Assembly: GCA_015680685.1 (NCBI GenBank)
Contig: MNCI01002112.1
Span: forward strand, 1 to 64,000
Direction: 5' to 3'
DNA length: 64,000 nucleotides
Source of the DNA: Gnetum montanum
Lineage: Eukaryota > Streptophyta > Gnetopsida > Gnetales > Gnetaceae
The position numbers and the translations under genes were made by a program. Within the stretch, counting starts at the first letter, position 1. Each line of letters opens with the position of its first letter. The notes beneath the pieces were generated by a model, which worked only from the letters and a program-made list of their open reading frames with translations, made no database searches and was not told where the DNA came from. Shown one piece after another: positions 37,340 through 47,077 of the stretch.

Positions 37340-37830
37340 TCCCAGTTGGCGAAGGAAAAAGGGGGGGGGGGAATAGATGGAGCAACACAGAGAGACAGAG
37401 GAAGAGACTAGCACTTTGGCAATCTTTTGGCAGCACTATCTTTCAATAGAGACAGGAAACATTTTGCTTGAGCATTGGCAGTAGGAGCAATTGGCCCTTT
37501 GGCAAAGACACAACTTTCTCCATTGGTGATCATTGGCAGTTCCCAGCAGAGACTACACAAGGCAAAAGGAGCAGATCAGAGATCAAGAGATCATCTAGCA
37601 TGATTTGTGAGCTCTATTGATCAGAAGCAGTTGATCGATAGACGTCAGAACTTGACCTTCCTTGCATCCCATCTCTGGCCTACGAGGTAGATCAGACTCC
37701 ATTCTATACTTCTGCTTAGACAGTTTTCTTGTTATTTTGTGTTTGCTTCACACAAGGCAATCGGGGTCTCCCCAGTGTAACGTGGTATACAAAATATTCA
37801 TTTTTTGGGTCAAAGCATAGATCTTGAAAT

Positions 37831-37831
37831 N
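37831..37831. other. Assembly gap in the E4 5' LTR
   Basis: A single N. The flanks match 53500 and about 53678 of the 3' LTR, so roughly 175 bp is absent here. Confidence 0.85.
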
Positions 37832-37947
37832 ATTCAGGGCACTGTGGATTCGTTTTCTCCAGCACAGCCCTCGCACGGATCCGTGGTTAAGACTGTATAC
37901 ACAGATTTTGTTTGGTATTCTAGGTATCGACATTTTCTATCGTTACA

Positions 37948-38206
37948 GTTTTTTGGTGTTAGAAGTAGGGCCTAGGCTTCAATTCGTATTTCCTACGGGT
38001 AGCCCTATTAGCGATCTATACCCGCGTTGTCAAAAACATGAACGTAATACCTGTAGGAAAGTTTACGAAAATTTGTGTGGTGTAGATTGATTACTTTAAC
38101 GATTCCTTTAGGATCCTACAAGGTAGAAAGCCTAACCGTGATCTTCTTTGTCCATCGTTTTTTCTTTTAGATCTAGTCATTTATTGTCAATTAATCTACT
38201 TGATTA
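37948..38206 (+). other. E4 leader with possible primer-binding site
   Basis: Begins gttttttggtgttagaag. The TGGTGTTAGA near 37953 resembles a decayed initiator-methionine tRNA site (TGGTATCAGA), two transitions away, but sits five bases inside the LTR end. The rest is non-coding up to the gag start. Confidence 0.4.
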
Positions 38207-40634
38207 ATGGATTCATTTTACACAACCACAACCACCATGGTCTCCGTTGATTTGGGTGCCACATTTGTGAACCCTATCGCTGTCACTAGACCAGCTTCTG
38301 GTGTAGCAGGACCTCAGGGACCATCGCGTCGGTCGTTGAGATAGTAGGGCAAAGACCTAGTATTCACTGTCATGACCGCTGAGGAATACAACTTCATCTA
38401 CTTCAAGATCCAGGCGAAGCTTGCCCTTAGCCAAGCCGAAATCGAGGCGAAGCGGAATTTCGAGATGATCCATCGAGGGGGTCAGGATTTCACCCCAACA
38501 GCCTATGACATTATCCCTTTAACAGACCATCACCATGAAATTATAACACAGTTGGTCATGGCTAAGATCCAGGCTACACAGCTATGATGGAACCCCAAAA
38601 TGGGGAGGAAGAGGATGATGAATTTGCAACCCAGTTTGAACATTCATATCACACTCTTAGTCCCCATACTTACATCAATCCATCATTCCCTCTCAATGGA
38701 GAAGCCACCCCTCTCAATCCAGCCATGACCACACAAACACACATCCCTGTCATTCCACAAGCCACTACACAACCATATGGGCTGCAAATGCAAATACCCC
38801 ACAATAACATAGGGACAGTTTCATCACCACATGTGCTCAGCATTCCATCGGTGGTTCTAGCATCCACCGTGCCCCACTTCATCCCTCAGATCCAACCTCA
38901 TCCCACATCTACAACTCGCCCGATGTAGACTTTATCACTTCTGCCCCCTCCAACCCAACAGATCACCACCGTCGTGCAGCCACAGATACCTGTCCAAAAG
39001 CTTGCCGCGAGTCAGTGGACCATCCTCGTGGCACAACATAACTAGTTTGCGGTATACGGTGTGCAACCCTTAGTGGCACCTGCAACGCATATTCTGCAGA
39101 TGGTCCTGCAATATCCCTATCCTTATCCAGTGCAGCTGGTGGTGGCTAATCTCTCTTCCCAAACTGGTGAATGGTGGTCTTCACAGGCACCCCTGCCTGT
39201 AGGAATCCCCACCCCACCATCTACCGACCAAACCATCCCACCATTTCCACTTCCTGGCATAGCTTTCCCAGGTCAACCCCCTACTCCTCCTACATAGACA
39301 CCTCCATCAACAGGTCTGGACCAAGCCTTTTTACTTATTCAAACCCTCACTGAGGAGGTTAGGCATCTTAAGGCCGCTGGCTCAGACACTGTATAGATCA
39401 TGGACTTCTACCAAGATGATCCTATTAGTTCAATGGTCCCCATGCTGTCGTTGCCACCAGGGATGTCCTTACCTCATTTTACCAAGCATAATGGGGAGGG
39501 GGATCCTAACACTCACTTGGTCACCTTTAGATCCGAATCCTTGTTGTTGCAACAGTGGCCTCACACGATTATCTGCATCTTTGCTATGTCTTTGACAAGG
39601 AAAGCTCTAGATTGGTATCGAGCCCTCCCACGCTCTTCCATTTCAACCTTGGAAGAGCTTCTAACACAATTTGTGACTCACTTTAAATACAACTTAAAGC
39701 TAGAAGTCACGTTAGATCAACTCATGGGAGTGAAACAAGATCCTCTCAAACCAGTCCAGAGGTTCATACAGCACTGGAATGCTACTTTGAATGAAATCCA
39801 TGAGCCAATTTCGGAGCCACACTTACTGGCCATTTTTAAAGGAGCAGTCAATGACTTTATCAAGTGAAAGCTGTATTATCTTTCCCCTAACTCCTTACAT
39901 CAGGCCTTCGCTCAAACTAGAAGCATCCAAGATGCTACGAAGGCCAGCAAAGACCTGGCGTATGTCGCCTACAGGAACGCTAACAACAAAGGCAAAGACA
40001 AAGGTAAAGTGACGACAATGATAGTAGCTGCGCTGGCTGAGGGCACAAAGAACAAGAATAAGAAGACACCTATGGCGCCTCCTGAGACCATGGCCAGTGC
40101 CGGTAGCACCAGCCAAGACACAGCTGCCCCTGAAGGGCCCCCCAGCCTAAACCAAAATTTGAGCGTAAAGATCGCTCAAAGTATACAGCCCTACCTGTAA
40201 AGCACTGAGAACTGTTGAAACAATTGTTAGGGACAGGATTCATTCAACCCACAAGGATATTCGAAGAGGCTCTGAAGTGTCACAGACGTCACTGTGAACT
40301 GCTGAAGAATCCTTCTTTAGCCTTACCTAACGAACCACCAGTTCCGAAATCTTTCAGGCTAGACCGTTTCTGTGACTACCACCAGTTGTGTGGTCATGAC
40401 ACAGATTACTGCTGGGCGTTGAAGGATGACATTCAATGCATGATCGATGATGGTCATTTGAAACTAGACGGCAGTAGTCCGATGCGTCCAGAAAACCAAG
40501 CATTGCACGTGTATAAGGATCCGTTGAATGCAAACAACGCACCCTATACAATCAATGTGGTGAGTACGGATAGTGAGAGGAAAGTACCACCCAAAAAACC
40601 TTTTGTCTTGCATGTACCTACCAACTCACAATAG
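38207..40634 (+). pseudogene. gag: E4 gag
   Basis: Capsid/nucleocapsid polyprotein that would package the RNA. ATG at 38207 begins a Thr-rich stretch. A Pro/Gln-rich region (about 38590-39300) precedes the gag core at 39400-39867, with L-P-H-F-T, A-L-D-W-Y-R-A-L-P and F-I-Q-H-W-N, typical of plant Ty3/gypsy gag. A Lys-rich linker follows. The C-terminal part has C-D-Y-H-Q-L-C-G-H-D-T-D-Y-C at about 40372-40413, the zinc-knuckle-like motif of Tat/Athila gag. Broken by several TAG/TGA stops and two frame changes (near 38584, where the frames overlap at ATGA, and near 40205). Protease follows in the same frame as the last part. Confidence 0.88.
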
Positions 40635-41994
40635 GGGGAAAACCTTTCATCGACAGCCAGTGGTGTCTCAAGACCACCCTTCATCATTTGGGCACCTTCT
40701 CAGAATGCCATTCAGCCATGTAGTAACAGCAAAGCTGCGGCCTCATCCGTGCCCATGCCTAGGGCACCCTTCATTCTCAGGGCACTAAAACCACTGGCTA
40801 CTCCTCTCACGTAGGGGCAGGCCTCCAACCAAAACCGTCAACCATCACCCAACAAACAAAAGGGAGAGGACACATTTGTTAACGCTACAAAAGACCACTC
40901 TATGCTCGATTTCCCTAAGCTTAGGCCCCTAGCCTCTATGCCTTGGCCAGCATCTCAGAGGTAGAATAAAGGTGCAGAAATGCAGCCACCTCCTCTCAGT
41001 GAGAAAAAGAATAACCCCCCGACTGACATCATTCGACCTTGGGAGATTCGTCTCTTGGGATGAATGGAAGAAGACAAGGGGAATAAACAACCTAATCGAG
41101 AGAGGAACCTCCTTGACGCATTTACGCAGGTCAAATGGGCTCCGAAACAAAAAAATAAAATGCTGAGCCTCTATGACCTGATCATGACATCCCAAGAACA
41201 CCATGAGGCTATGGTTCGCATGCTGACATCCATACCTATGGATGAAAGCTTACCAGTGGAGGAAGAAGCGATACACGCTGTCATGTTTCCTTCCGAAGCT
41301 AAGCAACCTAAGCCTACCTCGCTGACCTTTCATGACGAATCCATCAAAGATGATCCTGAGAAAGGTCAGGTGACAACTGAACCCATGTTCATCACCATTC
41401 ATGTTGGTCAGTACCTAATCCGGAGGGTACACATGGATGATGGAGCAGCTACAAATGTCATTCCTTATCCCATCGTGGATAGGTTGGGTCTGCTTGACCA
41501 GATCATTCCCACAATGACAACATGCGTAAATTCATTCAATGGAGCAAGGGTTCAGGTCAAGGGGATGATGCGTATTGAGTTTGTGGCAGGAGATCAATTC
41601 CCAACGGATGCCACATTCCTAGTCGTCAAGGAGATGCCTAGGTTCAACTTGATCCTAGGGAGGTCCTGGTTAGCCCAGCTGAGGGCAGTTTCATCATCGA
41701 TACATCAGGAAATACACCTACTCTATGTAGGAGGGGAGGTCGTAATACGCGGTGATGAAATCACCCCTAGGATTGTCAACAACATTGAAGAAGAATGGGG
41801 TTCGAAGATAGAAACATCAAATGATCAGACCCATCTCCAAATCCCTCAACAAACTAAAATCAACGATGACAATATAGCTTAGGCCAACCTGCCATTTCAG
41901 GATGGTAGCATGGAGGAGTCAGACTGTAAATCCCCTCGCCCTTACGCAACACTGAACGTAAAGGCCATTAAGAAACAATTGCGAATTAGCAATT
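40635..41994 (+). pseudogene. E4 protease region
   Basis: Aspartic protease that would cut the polyproteins. The open part is 41064-41882. The active-site block M-D-D-G-A-A-T-N-V-I-P is at about 41432-41465, with Asp where Ser/Thr usually follows the catalytic Asp. The flap and R-F-N-L-I-L-G-R-S-W block is at about 41640-41675. One TAG at 41880 interrupts it, and the frame otherwise continues to a TGA at 41992-41994. No RT follows directly: the next 5 kb are the spacer and antisense gene, so RT-integrase must be expressed by another route such as splicing. Confidence 0.85.
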
Positions 41995-42521
41995 GAACTG
42001 AATGGCATTTACGCACATTATTTTGTTTTTACCAATTATCGTTGTTTACACTTAGCAGTCCGTTTCCATCCAGTACATATTTATGCTACAGAAATTTTCA
42101 ATGTTTACACTTGCCATTCCTTATGCTATTGCATTTCTCTTATGTATGCTATTTACGCCTTTTGATCACTTTAGTCCAATTACACAAAAATGTACATTAC
42201 CATCAATTACGCTCTCTATATTATGCACAACGGCCCACAATGGCCTAAAACTAGTTTCCAAATTACGCAAACTCCCATGATGGCCTACAACGGCCTAAAA
42301 CTAGTGACGGCCCGCTATGGCCTTAAACTAGCAATTCCATTCCGTCGCAACATAACTTAGGCAAAACCATTAACAACTACGCTTATGCTTTGCAGATAAA
42401 AACGCAAAAGACAAAAAAACTAAATGACATTTAAAATAGTCACAAAATCTTATAACTAGTCTTTCAGTCATTCACATAACCACTGTTGACTCCAATTAAT
42501 AAAACCATGCGTAAGCTATAA
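41995..42521 (+). repeat. Spacer with short array between protease and antisense gene
   Basis: Non-coding. At about 42240-42345 it holds three units of 'gatggcctacaacggcctaaaactag', the same family as 22930-23290 in E1. The rest shows several TTACGC motifs and no other structure I can name. Confidence 0.65.
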
Positions 42522-45500
42522 TTACGCATCTCTTCTGATGCCACTGTCACCAGTATCTCTCAAGTCCGGCTCTAGTCCTAATAAATCGTCCTCTAGTGGG
42601 CCTTCTCTTCGGGGAAGTATTCCTTCATGAAGAATCCCCTCTTCATGTGGTCCTTGCTCTTGCACTGGCTCCACAGGAGGACGCTCTTCATAACTACACC
42701 CCTCTTCTTGTACTTGCTCCTCAGCTGGCTCACCTTCTCTATTCTCTTCTGGCACCTAGATACAGAGAACATATTAGCAAGACAAAACTTGACAACACAA
42801 TCAGAAAATTTAGACTTCGTCATGATTAAACTTACTCACGATGGCCCTACTTCCGCAGCAAAGGGAAGCCTTTCCAAGCTGGCCCATAGGTGCTCCATGA
42901 TTTCATCCTCAGTCAGGTCAGACCACACTTCATCTCCTAGAGCAGCTCCAGCCTTTACCTTCCCTTTCTCCACATTAGTCTAGCGAGGCAGGTCAGGGAA
43001 GAAAGTAGGGACAGTAGTCTAGCCCCCGGGGAGAGTCACCTCCCTTTCCGGGGATGCACTTATAGTCACCTGCTCTTGAAACTTCTTGAAGGTTTTGGAT
43101 GCCCCAATGACGTCCAGGAAGACTCGTAAGGATTGGGCTTCAATGGCAGAATCACGATAATGTTGAAGATAAGCGATACTTTCTCACTTATACAAATGTT
43201 TATGGTCCTTTTCCTTCTACCCCCATTCTTGTACACTTGCGCAGTAATCCCTCCAGTCATGGCTTTTCTGAGCTAACAGCTCTATCTGCATCCACTGCTC
43301 CACCAACGCCCGACTGGTTTGCACGCTATTCTTGATGGCGGTCCAATAACAGGAGTAGTCAATAACAGTGGTGCACCAATCCTCGTCACCTATTTCCCAT
43401 GCCTGTAGGAACTCGCATTGCAACTTTAGGTCCCCGACCTCTTTGGTCAGAGACTCATTCTTCTTCTGTAACCTCTGCACCCTTTTCCAGAGGTTTTCAT
43501 TTACACCCTTACTCTCCCATAAGGAGCAAGTTGAGCTTAACGCACATTTACGCATCTCTTCATAAATGTGGCGTGGCACGACTGCCCCATCAGATGGAGG
43601 CTCCACTGTGTCCAAATCAATGGGCTCCGTTGGGTCCCATCGAAGGTGAGCTCCTAACAGCAAACATTATCAATGTATATGACACATTACCACTATATAA
43701 TAAAATAAACCTATTATGGCTACAACGTACCAGCTTTAGGATCGACGTTCTTGAGGCGCTTGATCATATCGCTGATGACGCCTTCCATAAAGGCGAACTT
43801 GTCAGGAAAGTCTCTCCACGCTCTGCTCACAGCGGCAGACGTGGACGTATCCTCTTCTCCTATAGTGTAGTCAAGTTAGAAACTCTAGTTATTAACAGAA
43901 TTCTACAAAGTTTCCAACATGCTCATTACCTCTACCAGTAACAATGGGGAGCTCGCCAACATCTTCTGCCTCCTTTCTCTCTTCACGCACAAGAGTTTGT
44001 GCATCGTTCGTCCCAACAGCTGGGGCCTCCTCACGCACAAGAATCCGTGCATGGCTCACCCTAACAGCTGGGGCCTCTTCTTCTAAAACTGGGGCCCCTT
44101 TCCCATGACTTAATATCATTGCCCCTGTTTCAGGGGTCAGCTGCTCCGTAACTTTTTCTGGTCATATCACATAATACGCTTAATACACTTCAAAATATCC
44201 TAAATAAACATTGTGTAATACAACTTTCAATACATTTCTTCCATGCTTACTAGGCGGAGGTTTACTCTGCTGAACTCTGACTTCCATGGTTTGACCTATG
44301 CCACTCCTAGGCTCCGTAGAGGCCTCGATTATATGAAGCCTTTTACGCCGAGCTGCAGGTTCTACAATTTCTGCTGCCAAACGTTTCCCTCGTGAGGCAT
44401 CGCCAGTGTAAGTAGGTATTATCCTGCCTACATTGTTGGGGCCTCGCATTCGAGATGCCGCCAAATCTCTGCTCGTTATAGACAGAGAGTCCCCAATCCC
44501 TTTTGGGGGATCCTGTCCACGCATAGTGCTGAAAATGTGAGTAATCCAAGGTCTGGATAGCTGGTCTTGGTCTTGCTGCACCCAGACCCCATTACTTTGG
44601 ATGACCAAGAATTCAACAAAACGTCGAAGGCAGGCTATGAAGAAGGTGTAATGCACGTTGAAACGAGACTTGAGCTTCTTGCGAAGCCTGATCATCTCAG
44701 TGCGTAACCCCTCAACAAAATAGCTTGCCCAATTGAACTGGGTCCCTTCTTCGATAACCTCCCGCATAAGACGGATCTGCTCTATGGAAAAGAACCTCCC
44801 CTGTGACAGTGTTTTGGGGAAAGCTCGGGCCCGAAAAAGGGGATAAACTGTCTTAGCAATTTCTAGCTGGATCTTTTCAAAAGGGATCCCTTTAGGCTCC
44901 TTCTTGATCCCTACCCACTCCTCCAGCAACTCCTGAAAGGAGAGACTCCTCTTCACCTTTTCCTCTATGGAAAGGCTATTAGAGGGGACGCTGAAAAGGT
45001 CTTCAAGGAGCTGAGCGCCAATGTCAAAACTTACACGTACGTGATGCACGAACGTGCAAAAATGCTCTGCCCTTTCGCTGAAGGAGTTGACCAATGTTAA
45101 CATTTCATTGGCAGGGACATCAGGGGTCGCGGCTAAAAATAAATGCATTAGCCTCACTTCTCGTATCTTGGTGACCACCGTAACTGGGGCCACCGCGTGG
45201 CCGAGTCAGCGTTGTGCATCCTTGATGTCGCCGTAGTGGAAGAGGAGGGTATTCACCTTGCGGCCGGAAATTGTAAGGGTAATCTCCCGGGATTCCTTGA
45301 CTGAACAATGTAAGAAGCAGGTCAAAAAAAATACTATTACGCAACATTTACAATTCACAATTACACCACACAACAATAAAGTACGCAGCAGTTTTACCAG
45401 ATCCAAATGGCAAAGGAAATGAGGAAAGTTTCCTCTACACGTCTGCAATGGTAAGGGGCGGATCCAAGGTCCAATCGTCATGTAGCCACCCGAGATTCTG

Positions 45501-46599
45501 GCAATTCTTGAAAGCATCAGCGTAATGGGTGGGGTACTCATGAATTTCGAAGCCGATCTGCCCCATCACACTAGTGCATACGTTGCTAGTCGAGGTAAAT
45601 GCCTTTATCGCCGTTTCGGTCCATGACAAAGTATCACCATCGCCTACCAACTTGTTTTCATGGATAAAAAACCTGTACCATACCACATAGGCTTATCTTA
45701 CGTTTTACAAAACTCAGATAATAGACATATAATGATAATATAGCCAACAAAATCGCTTACCCGCCTGAGTAGTACACTGTGCCTCGTGGGTTTTGGAAGT
45801 AGGTCGAGACATGACGGGCCATAAACAAAGTGTTGTATGCATGGTAGCAACTAAACTGGGCCATTTCCCAGATCTAGCCTAAGCACCTCAAACCTTGGGC
45901 GCTAAGGTCTCGGTCCTCGGGATGACCAGTATCGATGGCTCCATCTGTCAAGAAAGCCAAAATTCCCTTTGCGGAACCTACTAACAGGTGCTCCAAAATG
46001 GCACCAGCAATATTGCCTGAAAAATTAGACCATATAATAACGCTGTAGTTACACAGTAAAAACTACAGAAACTCCAGCATGCCCTTTCGAAACCATATGG
46101 CCTTCCCATGCAACCGAGTGTGCGGGGGAGGGACATTAGTCATGATTGTGTTTATGCAGCACAAAACCCCAACGATATCTAAGACGATTAAGACAGGTCT
46201 TAGCATAACACTGTACAGAAAATGCAATAAACAGATCAACGTCTAGATTCACATTTGCATGATTAAATACAGAAAACGTACGAATTACACTTAGCTATTC
46301 ATGCCAAAATCGCCCAAACCCTTGCAACAGTGCAAGGTTTGTCCCTGACAACGGCGATAGACGCACCCCATTAAACCCTCATCTTAACGCGAGGTCCATA
46401 GTATAAAACCCTCATTTACGCGAATAACGCTAAAGAATAAGCACTACTAAAACAACACAAGTACGCAAAGAATGGCCTATCTGTTCAAAGGCGTAGGGTC
46501 CCTCACTTCGACTACCGCCTATGAAACGTGCTGCAGATTCTCTTGCACCTCATCGATTTTAGTCAATTTCACGTTCTTCCGTTTCACTTTAGGTGCCAT
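42522..46599 (-). pseudogene. E4 antisense gene: HAD/FCP1-like domain, large conserved domain, coiled coil, acidic tail
   Basis: Eight exons on the strand opposite to gag-pol: 46599-46481, 46210-45761, 45672-45398, 45300-44251, 44157-43936, 43859-43731, 43653-42836, 42755-42522. Total 3,297 nt, 1,099 codons. Phases fit at all seven junctions, with GT-AG borders except the first donor (AT, likely GT mutated). Exon 1: basic start M-A-P-K-V-K-R-K. Exons 2-3: V-L-D-I-V-G (phosphatase motif I with the second Asp lost), S-V-I-I-W-S, L-T-D-G-A-I-D-T-G, then N-V-C-T-S-V-M-G-Q-I-G-F, an order like plant FCP1/NIF-type HAD proteins. Exon 4 (350 codons): conserved domain, perhaps of plant transposon-protein or plant-mobile-domain type; basic patch A-R-R-K-R near its end. 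Exon 5: twofold E-E-A-P-A-V repeat. Exon 7: predicted coiled coil. Exon 8: Glu-rich. About ten in-frame stops, mostly TAG. Function unknown. Confidence 0.82.
44251..45300 (-). pseudogene. E4 antisense gene, exon 4 (largest conserved exon)
   Basis: 1,050 nt, open except one TGA near 45207 that precedes the 337-codon open part. Compared with E1 (1,059 nt) and E2 (1,053 nt). Shared blocks are R-L-M-x-L-F-L-A, x-S-F-S-E-x-A-x-H-F, a hydrophobic L-x-D-L-F-x-x-P, Y-P-L-F-R-A-R-A-F-P-K-x-L-S-Q-G, and R-F-N-V-H-Y-T-F-F-I-A-C-L. The E3 copy keeps only the second half. The pattern of a short hydrophobic block ending in G-L-P recalls the 'putative plant transposon protein' and plant mobile domain families, but the match is by impression only. 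Confidence 0.6.
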
Positions 46600-46731
46600 T
46601 GTCACAGTTTCACACTTTCACGTATTTGCAAACTACGTGCTCTAATCTTCAGCTACTCTTCCTCTCGCTTTGTAATAGTTAGAAATTCGAATTCGCGACA
46701 GCCATAAGCCCGTTCTTACTGAAAACTGCTT

Positions 46732-46739
46732 ACTTATAT
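46732..46739 (-). promoter_or_regulatory. TATA box of the E4 antisense gene
   Basis: TATAAGTA on the minus strand, about 134 bp before the exon 1 ATG (46599). It lies about 330 bp from the start of pol on the other strand, so the two transcripts would be head to head. Confidence 0.55.
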
Positions 46740-47055
46740 GCAAAATTTAACCGACTTGATACTCGATTTCAACGAGACTTGCCCAAATGCTGGTGTCAGT
46801 ATGAGCTAGAACCTAAAGATCAAGACATTAATTGCATCAGATATCGCACGTATTACGGTCTGAAACAACCCTAAACTACTGTAGCTTATCTCCTCGTAAT
46901 CAGGTCTCATGAATTATAGGCTGTTCGTAAACTTTAAAATTCGGTTACCTTTACGTAGCAATGTCACATCACTTCCTGTACACTAAACTAAATGTTATTC
47001 GTTCAACACTTATCGCATCAAACTTAGTATCTGTCTAATTACTTTCGCATTTGAC

Positions 47056-47077
47056 ACTTTTGCAAGATAATTCACAG
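47056..47077 (+). promoter_or_regulatory. Probable splice acceptor before pol (E4)
   Basis: Pyrimidine-rich run then TTTTGCAAG at 47058-47066, followed by ATAATTCACAG. E1 has TTTTGTAAG then ATAATTGGCAAG, and E0 and E2 have similar AG sites just before their pol starts. Ogre elements are known to splice between protease and RT, which supports this reading. The matching donor near the protease end is not identified. Confidence 0.45.

Larger units (their letters stand above)
36551..37947 (+). repeat. E4 5' LTR
   Basis: TGAAACACC...cgttaca. TATA box at 37332-37339. It lacks about 175 bp present in the 3' LTR at the point of the single N (37831), so part of U5 is missing from the assembly. Several TTACGC/GCGTAA foldbacks occur in U3 (36725-37225). 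Confidence 0.95.

Noticed and set aside
37953-37975. Definite tRNA primer-binding site
   Set aside because: The match to the initiator-methionine tRNA is partial and offset by several bases from the LTR end. Left as a low-confidence note.
38584-38587. ATGA overlap in gag as programmed frameshift or re-initiation
   Set aside because: Gag has other stops and another frame change; a simple mutation explains it and no slippery site is seen.
44251-45300. Firm naming of exon 4 as plant mobile domain or transposase
   Set aside because: The defining motifs of the plant mobile domain (such as the W-R-P-E-T-H-T-F-H block) are not visible. The resemblance is only in general pattern.
42522-46599. Antisense block as an independent host gene interrupted by or inserted into E4
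   Set aside because: The same gene lies at the same place and orientation in E0, E1, E2 and E3, so it belongs to the element family.
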